Source: Bin87 sp965203195 (GTDB lineage Bacteria; Chloroflexota; Dehalococcoidia; Lucifugimonadales; UBA3495). Taken from it: a stretch of DNA of 64,000 bases. The stretch lies in NCBI GenBank assembly GCA_965203195.1, contig OZ241860.1, forward strand, positions 930,001-994,000, in the 5' to 3' direction. Shown here in pieces: positions 1 to 8,190 of this stretch; within the stretch, counting starts at the first letter, position 1; every line of letters starts with the position of its first letter. The notes beneath the pieces were generated by a model that was not told the DNA's origin, ran no database searches, and saw nothing but the letters and a program-made list of their open reading frames with translations. A program made the translations under genes and the position numbers.

Positions 1-2
1 CA

Positions 3-596
3 ACACCGACGCCGGCGCCCACGCCGACGCCTTGCCCAACCAGCCACGGACCCGGCGCGCCCACCGGGGGCGATGGCGCAATGTGTCCCATCACCGGGCT
101 GCCCGTTGGCGATGGCTACCTGGAAGTCGGCGACAAGGCTGACAGCGGCGGTCTCAGCTACCGACTGGATGAAGTGACAACCCCGGCGACCGTACAATTC
201 TCACGCGGTGGCCAGCGATACACCCCGTTCGAAGGGCGGCAGTGGGTACGCACCTGTGGAACCGTCTGGAATCATTACAACTTTACGACGGCTCAATATG
301 CCGGATCAACTGTCGTAATTGACAGCGACGCTGGCATCGGGTTTCATTTTCCATTACACAATGAAACACCCAACCGCATTGCCCCTGGCAGGAGTGGGAA
401 ACAATGCTACACGTGGGACTTGCCGGCGACGGCCAGCACCGCCATCTTGGCGGTGAACCTGTACTTTGACCACGAAACAGTGCGGCTGTTCCGCATCCCC
501 ATCCGGACGCAGGCGGCCGGTAGCGACCTCTGTGCGACATCCTCCGGATCAGCCCTACAGGCGCTCATTCAATCCGGCGTTTGCCCGGCGCAATAG
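3..596 (+). CDS. Secreted or surface protein, 5'-truncated
   Basis: The reading frame is open from the window edge, so the true start lies upstream; the first in-window ATG (81) is probably internal. Before it the frame encodes an alternating Thr-Pro stretch and then a Gly/Ala/Pro segment, the kind of linker that tethers extracytoplasmic domains in Gram-positive-like and Chloroflexota proteins. The remaining ~170 residues look like a compact beta-rich domain with several cysteines (for example CGTVW, CYTWD, DLCATS). I do not recognise a family. The gene ends 23 bp before a strong hairpin and stands apart from the convergent DUF3500 gene. Confidence 0.6.
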   Translation, partial: TPTPAPTPTPCPTSHGPGAPTGGDGAMCPITGLPVGDGYLEVGDKADSGGLSYRLDEVTTPATVQFSRGGQRYTPFEGRQWVRTCGTVWNHYNFTTAQYAGSTVVIDSDAGIGFHFPLHNETPNRIAPGRSGKQCYTWDLPATASTAILAVNLYFDHETVRLFRIPIRTQAAGSDLCATSSGSALQALIQSGVCPAQ

Positions 597-619
597 CCCA
601 GGGCAATAGCACGGAGCAA

Positions 620-659
620 AGCCGAAAGGCCCTGACTCACCGGTCAGGGCCTTTCGGCT
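620..659. terminator. Hairpin terminator between convergent genes
   Basis: A perfect 17-bp inverted repeat (620-636 with 643-659, 6-nt loop) lies between two genes that end toward each other. There is no long T-run on either side, so a bidirectional terminator is inferred from position and stem strength. Confidence 0.65.
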
Positions 660-709
660 CTTATCCAGCTGCCCGGTGGCGTCAAACCGGGCCGGAATGA
701 AAGCGGGGG

Positions 710-1702
710 CTAGAGGATGTGGTACAGCATCCGGTGGTCGCGGAGGACGTCCTGGGCGAAGTCGTTTTCCACATCCCGCCACACGGAATGGATGTGGTTG
801 GCGCCGTTCTGTATGTTGTCAAACTCCACGATGAACTGGCCGCCGTGGATGCGGTAGTAGTGGTCGCGGCTGCGGTCCAGGCCGCCGGCCCAGACCAGGC
901 GGTAGTCGTCCAGGCCGGTTTCGCGGATTTTGCCCATCCGTTCCGCGGCGACCGGGGCGGGTACGCCGTGTACGTATTCGGAAATCAGCGCCATCAGCAT
1001 TTCCCGCTGGGTTCCGTTCATTTCCCGCCCGGCTAGGCCCTCGTCGTTATGCACGGCCTGCTTGCTGCTGTTGTAGCCCAAAATGTCCCAGGGGGCCTGG
1101 TCGTGGATGACGGCCTTGCCGCGCTGCCCGGCGTCCAGGGAACTGATGAGATCGATGGCCAGATCCTCGCGGCGGGAGAGGATGCGGAGTCCCTCTTTGG
1201 GGCCTTTGCGGACTTCGGCGGGGTTGGCGCCGAAAAAGAAGGGGGTTACGGCGATGACCTGGTCGCCCCAGACGCTGTAATGCACGGAGAGGTGGTGGCC
1301 TTCGGCGCGCCAGCCCCAGGGTTCGGCGCGGCCCGGTTCGCCGAACACCGTCCAGTAGTAGAGCTGCGGGTCGCGGGGCCAGGTGGCGTGGCCGGCTTCG
1401 GCTTCCAGGGGGCCGAGGACGTCCTCGTGTTCAATGATCAGGCGGGCCTGCTGGCCGGCTTCGTCGGTGAGGCCGGTGGCCAGGAGTTCCAGGGCCAGGG
1501 CGCGCTGGTTGTCGTCCATATCGCGCAGAGGCAGGCCGTGTCGGTTGAGGGGCGGGTAGTACCAGAAGATGCGCTCGCCGTCCAGGTAGTGGTAGGTGGC
1601 CTTGCTGCGGCGTGGGGCGTCCAGGCTGGCCAGCCAGCGGCGGGCGGCGTCCACCATAGCGGCGGAGACGGGGGCGTGGGGGTGGGTGTATCGGGCCGTC
1701 AT
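710..1702 (-). CDS. DUF3500 family protein
   Basis: This 330-residue protein matches the DUF3500 pattern: an early FWYYPPLNRHGLPLRDM segment, a central HHLSVHYSVWGDQ then TPFFFGANPAEV block, and a C-terminal segment ending in WRDVENDFAQDVL. Members are widespread in environmental bacteria and their biochemical function is not established. I place the start at the ATG at 1702, because AGGAGG lies about 8 nt upstream; the longer frame to 1747 runs into a short tandem duplication and has no ribosome site. No signal peptide is apparent, so a cytoplasmic location is inferred. The neighbours are unrelated and the gene appears monocistronic. Confidence 0.8.
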   Translation of the reverse strand: MTARYTHPHAPVSAAMVDAARRWLASLDAPRRSKATYHYLDGERIFWYYPPLNRHGLPLRDMDDNQRALALELLATGLTDEAGQQARLIIEHEDVLGPLEAEAGHATWPRDPQLYYWTVFGEPGRAEPWGWRAEGHHLSVHYSVWGDQVIAVTPFFFGANPAEVRKGPKEGLRILSRREDLAIDLISSLDAGQRGKAVIHDQAPWDILGYNSSKQAVHNDEGLAGREMNGTQREMLMALISEYVHGVPAPVAAERMGKIRETGLDDYRLVWAGGLDRSRDHYYRIHGGQFIVEFDNIQNGANHIHSVWRDVENDFAQDVLRDHRMLYHIL

Positions 1703-1720
1703 TGGGGGTAACCTCCTGCC

Positions 1721-1756
1721 GGTTGCCATAATCCCGGCGGTTGCCATAATCCTAGC
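1721..1756. repeat. 18-bp tandem duplication
   Basis: Two adjacent copies of GGTTGCCATAATCCCGGC (1721-1738 and 1739-1756, two mismatches) lie just upstream of the DUF3500 start codon. Confidence 0.85.
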
Positions 1757-1844
1757 GGTGGGCAGTTTAGACAGGGGCGGCGGGCGGTGTCAAGATTCCG
1801 GCCGGCGCCGGGATGACGGGGCAGGATCAAGCCGCCCGATGGGA

Positions 1845-1876
1845 AACGCGGCCCAAGTCTAACGCGGCCCAAGTCA
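1845..1876. repeat. 16-bp tandem duplication
   Basis: AACGCGGCCCAAGTCT at 1845-1860 is repeated with one change at 1861-1876, just before the thiamin operon promoter. Confidence 0.85.
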
Positions 1877-1886
1877 GGACAACGGG

Positions 1887-1915
1887 TTGACCGCCCCGTT
1901 TCGGTGTGCTATTTT
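1887..1915 (+). promoter_or_regulatory. Sigma70-type promoter of thiamin operon
   Basis: TTGACC (1887-1892) and TATTTT (1910-1915) are separated by exactly 17 nt. Initiation would fall near 1922, just before the TPP riboswitch, as expected for the leader promoter. Confidence 0.65.
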
Positions 1916-1937
1916 AGCCGCACAACCGAATACGCTT

Positions 1938-2030
1938 TCTGGCGGGAGCTTGGTTTTGCCAGGCTGAGAGGGCGGCCGCACAGCCGCCGACCGTAGGCAC
2001 CTGACCCGGGTAATGCCGGCGTAGGAATTG
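1938..2030 (+). promoter_or_regulatory. TPP (THI-box) riboswitch
   Basis: The thiamin pyrophosphate aptamer signature is present: GGGAGC at 1944-1949, the CTGAGA core at 1964-1969, and the second conserved arm CCTGACCCGGGTAATGCCGG beginning at 2000 and followed by CGTAGGA. The insert between the arms (GGCGGCCGC...GCCGCC) forms the variable stem. The aptamer lies upstream of a transporter gene and thiC, the classical target, so TPP should repress both. A terminator follows at 2047. Confidence 0.93.
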
Positions 2031-2046
2031 GAATCGCACCCACGCT

Positions 2047-2083
2047 TGCCGCCGGAAACGCTGAAAGCCCGGCGGCATTTTCT
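2047..2083 (+). terminator. Intrinsic terminator, riboswitch expression platform
   Basis: The stem TGCCGCCGG/CCGGCGGCA (2047-2055 with 2069-2077) is followed by TTTTCT. Its position 3' of the aptamer and 110 bp before the first gene implies transcription attenuation when TPP is bound. I did not work out the competing antiterminator pairing. Confidence 0.75.
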
Positions 2084-2194
2084 ATGGCCGCCACGACCAC
2101 CGCCATCGCCATTCCCACCTGCGTCGTCACCCGTCACACCGCTTTCCCCGCCAGCGCCCAATCGGGCTGCCCTGGACGGCATTGAGGCCAACCT

Positions 2195-3697
2195 ATGCTG
2201 GACCCTACTCTTGGCATCATCACTCTGGTCATCGTCTGCGCCGTGTTCCTCGTTCTGGGCGTGGCCTACGCTTGGCGGCGCGGGCGGCAGAGCGCGGAGG
2301 ACTACACCGTCTCCCGCAACCACGCGCCCGTCAATGTGGGCATCGCCACCCTGGTGGCGTCAATGTTCGGCACCTGGGTGCTGTTGAGCCCCGGCGAAAC
2401 CGGCGCCAACTTCGGCATCGTGGCCCTGGTGGGCTACGCCCTGGGCATGGCCGGCATTCCGGTGATGTTTATGTTCGTAGGCCCGCGCATCCGGCAGGTG
2501 ATGCCCAACGGCCATTCCATCACCGAGTATGTGCGGCATCGCTTCGGCATGGCGCCTTTCGTGGCCATTTTCGTGGTCATCATATTCGTCATCGGCATAT
2601 TCATCACGGCGGAGATGACCGCCATCACGGCGGCGGTGAGCATCCTCACCGGCGCGCCGGCGTGGGCCACGGCGGTGGCGGTGGGCCTGGTGGTAATTGC
2701 CTACACCGCCTATGGCGGCCTGCGGGTGTCCATCTATACCGACCGCATCCAGTTCTGGGTGCTGATGCCGGCCCTGCTGCTGCTGGTCATCGTGGCGGCG
2801 GTACTGGTAACCGGACGCGGCGTCTGGCCCGCCGCCGGGCCGGCCGGCGCCCTTTCCTTGACTCGCGCCGACAGCTATTTCTTTGCCATCGTGCTGATTA
2901 TCGGCATCATCGCTTCCAACGCCTTCCATCCCGGTATGTGGCAGCGGGTCTATACGGTGGAAAGCCGGCGCGCCCTGAACCGCAGCCTGTGGGGCGCCGC
3001 CGCCGTGGCCATCCCCCTCACTTTCGTAATGGGCATGGCCGGCATCGCCGCCGTGGGCAACGGCTCCGTGGCGCCGTTCCAGTACCCCCAGGTAGCCGCC
3101 GCCCTGTTCGCGCTGGCCACCGACCTGTTCCCCCTGTGGATGCACTTCCTGATGCTCATCTGCGCCCTGATGCTGGCCATGAGCACGCTGGACACGCTGA
3201 TGAACGGCCTGGCCAGCGGCATTGCCGCCGACTTGGCCGGCGTGGGCGTGAGGCGCGAGGCGCTGCTGTCGCTGGCGCGGGCGGTTACGGTGATTGTGGC
3301 GATACCGGCCATCATCGTCGCCTCGCAAGGGTACAGCGTGCTGTATGTGTTTCTGATTGCCGACCTGCTGGGCGCCGCCATTGCCGCGCCGATGCTGGCG
3401 GGGCTGTACTCCGGCCGGATGCCGGGCTGGGCCGTCCTGCTGGCCGGCGGCGCGGGCATCCTCGTTGGGGCGCTGTACTACCCCAAGCCGGACCTGCTTT
3501 CACCCTGGGCGCTGGCGGCGCCGTTTGGCGGGCAGATGTTTTTTGCCTTCGCCGCGGCGCTGCTGGTGTCCACGGTGATTGCCGCCGCCGTGATCTGGGG
3601 TATGCGTCTGGCGGCGCCGTCCCGCCGGTACGACTTCAGCATCCTCAATAGCCGCGTGCGCCCGATTGACGAGCCGGCCACCGGCGGCGGCGACTGA
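2195..3697 (+). CDS. Sodium:solute symporter (SSS family), TPP-regulated
   Basis: The 500-residue product has about 13 hydrophobic segments and the SSS-family look: an N-terminal helix then SAEDYTVSRN, MFGTWVLLSPGETGANFG in the second helix, YTAYGGLRVSIYTDRIQFW in the middle, and FHPGMWQRVYTVES. These carriers couple substrate uptake to sodium influx in the cytoplasmic membrane. It is the first gene behind the TPP riboswitch and is followed 105 bp later by thiC, so the substrate is probably thiamin, a pyrimidine or thiazole precursor, or a related compound. That substrate is inferred from context; family membership is seen in the sequence. The start is the only in-frame ATG near the first helix and has a weak ribosome site. 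Confidence 0.85.
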   Translation: MLDPTLGIITLVIVCAVFLVLGVAYAWRRGRQSAEDYTVSRNHAPVNVGIATLVASMFGTWVLLSPGETGANFGIVALVGYALGMAGIPVMFMFVGPRIRQVMPNGHSITEYVRHRFGMAPFVAIFVVIIFVIGIFITAEMTAITAAVSILTGAPAWATAVAVGLVVIAYTAYGGLRVSIYTDRIQFWVLMPALLLLVIVAAVLVTGRGVWPAAGPAGALSLTRADSYFFAIVLIIGIIASNAFHPGMWQRVYTVESRRALNRSLWGAAAVAIPLTFVMGMAGIAAVGNGSVAPFQYPQVAAALFALATDLFPLWMHFLMLICALMLAMSTLDTLMNGLASGIAADLAGVGVRREALLSLARAVTVIVAIPAIIVASQGYSVLYVFLIADLLGAAIAAPMLAGLYSGRMPGWAVLLAGGAGILVGALYYPKPDLLSPWALAAPFGGQMFFAFAAALLVSTVIAAAVIWGMRLAAPSRRYDFSILNSRVRPIDEPATGGGD

Positions 3698-3701
3698 CCT
3701 C

Positions 3702-3734
3702 CATTGACTGACCCGCATTGACTGACTCGCATTG
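3702..3734. repeat. 14-bp tandem duplication
   Basis: CATTGACTGACCCG (3702-3715) is repeated with one change (3716-3729) and followed by a partial third copy, in the gap between the symporter and thiC. Confidence 0.8.
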
Positions 3735-3802
3735 CCGGAACGACCAAAAAATCCATTCACTTGACGACTGACGACATGGCCCGGCAGCAAGGAGGAACCG
3801 CA

Positions 3803-5686
3803 ATGACGACCATCATCGAAAGGACGCTGTTGAGCGAACACGCGCAGGTCGATCCCGAATCGGTGCGCCCCTTCCCCAACTCCCGCAAGGTGTACGAAAC
3901 GGGCAGCCGCGCGGACATTCGCGTGCCGATGCGGGAGATCACGCTGGACGACACTCATTCCAGCGCTGGCGTGGAAAAGAACCCGCCGGTGTATGTCTAT
4001 GACACCTCCGGGCCGTACACCGACCCCGATGTCGCCGTTGATGTCCGCCGGGGGCTGCCGCCCCTGCGGGAACGGTGGATTGAGGAGCGGGGCGACACCG
4101 ACCGTCTGGAGTATCTGACTTCGGAATACGGTCGGGAACGGCTGGCCGACCCGGCGCTGGCGCCCTACCGCTTCAGCCACATCCGCAGCCCGCGCCGCGC
4201 CCAAGCCGGCGGCAATGTGACGCAGATGCACTACGCCCGGCAGGGCATCGTCACGCCGGAAATGGAGTTCATCGCCATCCGCGAGAATATGCGCCGGCAG
4301 GAGTTCTTCGGCACGCCCCTGATGGGCAGCCTCAAGGCAATGAACTTCGGCGCCAACCTGCCGGCGGTGGTGACGCCCGAATTCGTGCGCGAGGAGGTGG
4401 CCGCCGGCCGCGCCATCATCCCCGCCAACATCAACCATCCCGAATCGGAACCGATGATTATCGGGCGCAACTTTCTGGTCAAAATCAACGCCAACATCGG
4501 CAACTCGGCGGTCACTTCCAGCATTGAGGAGGAAGTGGAAAAGATGACCTGGGCCACCCGGTGGGGCGGGGACACGATTATGGATCTGTCCACCGGGCGC
4601 AACATCCACGAAACGCGGGAGTGGATCATCCGCAACAGCCCCGTCCCCGTGGGCAGCGTGCCTATCTACCAGGCGCTGGAGAAGGTGAACGGCAAGGCGG
4701 AGGAACTCACCTGGGAAATTTTCCGCGACACGCTGATTGAGCAGGCGGAGCAGGGCGTGGACTACTTCACCATCCACGCCGGCGTGCGCCTGGCCTATGT
4801 GCCGCTGACGGTCAACCGGGTCACGGGCATCGTCTCCCGGGGCGGTTCCATTATGGCCAAGTGGTGCCTGGCCCACCACCGGGAGAGTTTCCTCTACGAA
4901 CACTTTGCGGAAATGTGCGCCATTATGAAGCAGTACGACGTGGCCTTTTCGCTGGGCGACGGCCTGCGCCCCGGCTGCATCGCCGACGCCAACGACGCCG
5001 CGCAGTTCGCAGAGCTGGAAACCCTGGGCGAGCTGACCAAAATCGCCTGGGAACACGACGTGCAGGTGATGATCGAAGGCCCCGGTCATGTGCCGATGCA
5101 GCTCATCAAGGAGAATATGGACAAGCAGTTGCAGGACTGCTACGAGGCGCCTTTCTACACCCTGGGGCCGCTGGTGACGGACATCGCCCCCGGCTACGAC
5201 CACTTCACCTCGGGCATCGGCGCGGCGATGATCGGCTGGTACGGCACGGCGATGCTGTGCTATGTGACGCCCAAGGAGCACCTGGGGCTGCCCAACCGCC
5301 AGGATGTGAAGGAAGGCATCATCACCTACAAGATCGCCGCCCACGCCGCCGACCTGGCCAAAGGCCACCCGGCGGCGCAGATCCGCGACAACGCCCTGTC
5401 CAAAGCGCGCTTTGAGTTCCGCTGGGAGGACCAGTTCAACCTGGCACTGGACCCGGACACGGCGCGGGATTATCACGACGAAACGCTGCCCAAGCAGGCG
5501 CAGAAAGTGGCCCACTTCTGCTCAATGTGCGGCCCGCACTTCTGCTCCATGAAGATCACGCAGGATGTGCGGGAATACGCGCGCAGCAAGGGCATCGGCG
5601 ACGCCGGCGCCGCGCTGCTGCTTGGGATGCAGGAAAAGGCGGGCGAGTTCAAGGCCACCGGCAGCGAGGTGTACCGGCAGGTGTAG
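3803..5686 (+). CDS. thiC: Phosphomethylpyrimidine synthase ThiC
   Basis: ThiC is a radical-SAM enzyme that rearranges aminoimidazole ribotide into hydroxymethylpyrimidine phosphate, the pyrimidine half of thiamin. The 627-residue product carries the family landmarks: MHYARQGIVTPEMEFIAIRE, NHPESEPMIIGRNFLVKINA, the STGRNIHETREWIIRNSPVP block, EGPGHVPM, and the C-terminal iron-sulfur motif CSMCGPHFC (C573, C576, C581). The length is normal. The start at 3803 follows AAGGAGG with 7-nt spacing; the ATG at 3761 lacks such a site. It lies downstream of the TPP riboswitch and transporter, so expression should fall when TPP is abundant. Confidence 0.97.
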   Translation: MTTIIERTLLSEHAQVDPESVRPFPNSRKVYETGSRADIRVPMREITLDDTHSSAGVEKNPPVYVYDTSGPYTDPDVAVDVRRGLPPLRERWIEERGDTDRLEYLTSEYGRERLADPALAPYRFSHIRSPRRAQAGGNVTQMHYARQGIVTPEMEFIAIRENMRRQEFFGTPLMGSLKAMNFGANLPAVVTPEFVREEVAAGRAIIPANINHPESEPMIIGRNFLVKINANIGNSAVTSSIEEEVEKMTWATRWGGDTIMDLSTGRNIHETREWIIRNSPVPVGSVPIYQALEKVNGKAEELTWEIFRDTLIEQAEQGVDYFTIHAGVRLAYVPLTVNRVTGIVSRGGSIMAKWCLAHHRESFLYEHFAEMCAIMKQYDVAFSLGDGLRPGCIADANDAAQFAELETLGELTKIAWEHDVQVMIEGPGHVPMQLIKENMDKQLQDCYEAPFYTLGPLVTDIAPGYDHFTSGIGAAMIGWYGTAMLCYVTPKEHLGLPNRQDVKEGIITYKIAAHAADLAKGHPAAQIRDNALSKARFEFRWEDQFNLALDPDTARDYHDETLPKQAQKVAHFCSMCGPHFCSMKITQDVREYARSKGIGDAGAALLLGMQEKAGEFKATGSEVYRQV

Positions 5687-5753
5687 CCCGGGCAAGGGAG
5701 CCGGCCGGCGGCCCCGGTTGCCGCCGGCGAATACGCCGTTGGGGCGTAAATCG

Positions 5754-5799
5754 GCCCGTCCGTCGTTGCGGAGCAAGTCATCCGCAATAACGGACGGGC
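5754..5799. terminator. Bidirectional hairpin terminator
   Basis: An outer 10-bp stem (5754-5763 with 5790-5799) encloses an inner 7-bp stem (5766-5772 with 5781-5787). It sits between the convergent thiC and NYN genes. Confidence 0.65.
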
Positions 5800-5856
5800 T
5801 AGGTTAAAGCGCCGCCGGCACTTTTATCGTTCCCGCCGCCGGCGGGTCCGCGCGGG

Positions 5857-6486
5857 TTAAGGACGGCGGGCCAGGTCAACCGGAACAGCGTCGCGGGGGT
5901 CGGCCATGGGCCGTCCGGGGGCCGGCGGTTCCATAAAAGTGACGCTGTCGTAAAAGTCATCCAGGGCGATGAACTTGCCGTTCTGCTCCGCCCACTCGCG
6001 CATCCGGCGGTTGCAGCTGTGCCGCCAGGACAATACTTCAACGCGCCAGCCGCGATTGTGCATCAGCTCCAGGTCGGCGTGGAAACCGACGCCGTCGGAG
6101 AAACCGGCGCCGTCGCCCGTGAGCAGCACCACTATGCCGGGGTCTCCATTGCCGTGGGATCCGGTGTACCGGAAGCCGTCGCGCAGCATTGCGGTTTGCA
6201 GCATCTGGTCAACGCCCTGTTCTCCGCCGGACACACTGCCCCGTTCCAGCAACTGCACGGTTACACCCTCGTTTTCCAGCCGGTTCCACACATAGCGCAG
6301 CTCCGGCGGTACCGAGCCGACGGCCACGGCGCGCTCGATGTCACGCCCGGCGTGGGCCAGTTCCAGCAGGTTGCGAAAGTGGATACGCACCCGGTAGCGG
6401 GCGCTGTCGCCTTCCCGATCGATGGCAACCTCGCGGGCGCTGATAAAAATGTTGGAGTTGTCCCAATAGATAAAAACTTTTTCCAT
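5857..6486 (-). CDS. NYN domain (PIN-like nuclease fold) protein
   Basis: The 209-residue protein begins FIYWDNSNIFI, the first acidic motif of the NYN/DUF88 (LabA-like) branch of PIN-fold nucleases. Further acidic positions follow: EQGVDQML near the middle, then VVLLTGDGAGFSDGVGFHADLEL and GWRVEVLSW, matching the conserved D...D(G/S)DF pattern although F/H replaces part of it. Family members are predicted metal-dependent RNases; LabA-type proteins have regulatory roles. It is a single gene on the minus strand, convergent with thiC, so it is not part of the thiamin operon. The N-terminal Met is well placed directly before the first strand. Confidence 0.8.
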   Translation of the reverse strand: MEKVFIYWDNSNIFISAREVAIDREGDSARYRVRIHFRNLLELAHAGRDIERAVAVGSVPPELRYVWNRLENEGVTVQLLERGSVSGGEQGVDQMLQTAMLRDGFRYTGSHGNGDPGIVVLLTGDGAGFSDGVGFHADLELMHNRGWRVEVLSWRHSCNRRMREWAEQNGKFIALDDFYDSVTFMEPPAPGRPMADPRDAVPVDLARRP

Positions 6487-6577
6487 AACGAACCTGCCGG
6501 GAACGAATCTGCCGGGCGTTGCTTGCCCTTTAGCATAGCATAACCGGGCCGCCGCCGGTTTGCGCGGGCCGGGGCTA

Positions 6578-7474
6578 CTAACCCCCCGATGACGGCGTCA
6601 TCCGCACGCCGGTGGTGCAGGGCAGGCCGTTGGGGAACTCCGGGCCGGCGGTGCCGGGGTACTGCTCAAAGAAGCCGGCAATGCGGCCGGCGTCCACGCC
6701 CAGCATCCGGTCCAGCGCGCCCCAGGCGGCCAGCGCCACCATCCCCGGCGGCAGGCGGGGGTAGCGGCGGACGATGGCGAACTTCGCCGCCAGCGGAACC
6801 GCGGACACGGCGGCCCGCAGCTCCGCAACCTCGACATCATCCGCCAGGTTGTAGCTGATGACGATGTTGCCGTGTTCCAGGTTATGCACCAGCAGTTCAT
6901 CTGGCAGCGGGTAGTTGTAGAAGCCACAGTCGCTCCAGGCGTCCCAGTGGCGTCCGGAGGTGGGCGGAATGGTGTTGTAGCCCTCCGGCTCCACGTCGGC
7001 AATGCGTAAAGTGGCCGCGAAATGGTCGCGGCTGGGCATAATTGCCACGCGGACGGGGCCGTCGGTGGGCGGCACCTGGTCAATAGCCACCGCCGCCGGG
7101 GTGGGCGACGCCGGCGGCGGCGCAACGGGGGTGGGCGCCGCCGTGGGCAGAGATGGGGATGGCGGGGGCGCAAAGGTGGCCGCTATGCCCGGTGTTCCCG
7201 CCGTTATCGCGCCGGCGGGCGTGGCGGCGCCGGCGGCGGTCGGGGTTGGCGCCGGGGTTGAGGTCGGTGTTGTCGCCGACGCCGCAACCGTCGGTGCCAT
7301 CGCCGTAGATGTTGCCGGCGTCAATAGCGCTGCGGCAGACGCTGCGGAGGGCGTTGCCGCCGGCGATGGCGATGACGCGGGCGGCGTTGCCGGCACTCCG
7401 CTCCCGCAGGCCGGCAGCGTCATCAGGATTACAGCGGCGGCCAGGAACGCCGCCCGCGTCAGGCGCAGTTTCAT
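6578..7474 (-). CDS. DUF3105 lipoprotein, paralogue A
   Basis: The 298-residue protein starts with a lipoprotein signal: MKLRLTR, a hydrophobic stretch and the lipobox LPAC. A linker of about 110 residues very rich in Ala, Pro, Thr and Ser follows, then a DUF3105 domain with PPTSGRHWDAW, CGFYNYPLPDELLVHNLEHG and NIVISYNL. It is probably anchored to the outer face of the membrane. The DUF3105 function is unknown; the His-rich VHNLEHG motif could bind metal, which is inference. A longer upstream frame extends over paralogue B in the wrong frame and is not real. It is the last of three tandem DUF3105 genes on this strand. Confidence 0.85.
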   Translation of the reverse strand: MKLRLTRAAFLAAAVILMTLPACGSGVPATPPASSPSPAATPSAASAAALLTPATSTAMAPTVAASATTPTSTPAPTPTAAGAATPAGAITAGTPGIAATFAPPPSPSLPTAAPTPVAPPPASPTPAAVAIDQVPPTDGPVRVAIMPSRDHFAATLRIADVEPEGYNTIPPTSGRHWDAWSDCGFYNYPLPDELLVHNLEHGNIVISYNLADDVEVAELRAAVSAVPLAAKFAIVRRYPRLPPGMVALAAWGALDRMLGVDAGRIAGFFEQYPGTAGPEFPNGLPCTTGVRMTPSSGG

Positions 7475-7487
7475 AGCAGCGCGGTTA

Positions 7488-8132
7488 TTATGGCACGCCG
7501 CCCTGGGTGCAGGGCGCCCCGTTGGGAAACTCCGGCCCCAGCTTGCCGGCGTAGGCGTCAAAAAACCGTTCAATGCGGGCGGCGTCAACCCCAACCATCG
7601 GCCCGTCAACCACGCCCCAGGTAGTGAGAGCCACCGCGCCTTCCGCAATGCCATCATAAGGCCGCGCCACGCCCCAGTCCGCCGTAAGGTCAATAGCCTC
7701 ATAGGCCGCCTTGAGGGCGTCAATTTCGGCCTGGTCGGTCAGGTTGTAGCTGACGATGATGTTGCCGTGTTCCATATTGTGGACGATGCGTTCATCCGGC
7801 ACGGGTTCCGTGTAGAAACCGCAGGATGCCCAGCGATCCCAGTGGCGGCCCGAAGTGGGGGGAATGGCGACATTCGGGTCATCCGGGTCAACAGTATGAT
7901 ACCCCTCGGGGACCACGGCGGTGATGTCCAGATTGTCGGGAAAATGTCCCACATCGCCGGCGACTTCAATCTGCCGCCCGATGCCGGGGATATATGCGAC
8001 GGCCGTCGTCATCGCCGCCGGCGATGGAGATGGCAATGGCGGCGCCTCCGGCGCTCCGCCCCCACAGGCCGGCAGAGTCATCAGGATTACGGTAGCGGCC
8101 AGCAACGCCGCCGGCCTCAGGCGCAGTTTCAT
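7488..8132 (-). CDS. DUF3105 lipoprotein, paralogue B
   Basis: This 214-residue lipoprotein shares its signal peptide (MKLRLRPAALL..., lipobox LPAC) with paralogue A, while its mature DUF3105 domain is almost identical to paralogue C, with about a dozen substitutions over ~167 residues from AYIPGIGRQIEVAGD to the C-terminus. The Pro/Ala linker is short. Conserved motifs are PPTSGRHWDRW, CGFYTEPVPDERIVHNMEHG and FFDAYAGKLGPEFPNG. The start is the ATG ahead of the signal peptide. Its hybrid relationship to its neighbours points to recent duplication with recombination. Confidence 0.85.
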   Translation of the reverse strand: MKLRLRPAALLAATVILMTLPACGGGAPEAPPLPSPSPAAMTTAVAYIPGIGRQIEVAGDVGHFPDNLDITAVVPEGYHTVDPDDPNVAIPPTSGRHWDRWASCGFYTEPVPDERIVHNMEHGNIIVSYNLTDQAEIDALKAAYEAIDLTADWGVARPYDGIAEGAVALTTWGVVDGPMVGVDAARIERFFDAYAGKLGPEFPNGAPCTQGGVP

Positions 8133-8190
8133 AGCGACGCGGTTATTGCCACCCAATGACGCAATCACCCCCCGGCCGGACGCCATGCGT

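Noticed and set aside
3500..5515. A 671-codon minus-strand frame across thiC
   Set aside because: It is a GC-driven shadow: thiC on the plus strand has full family motifs, and the antisense product is His/Arg/Gly-rich without any recognisable domain.
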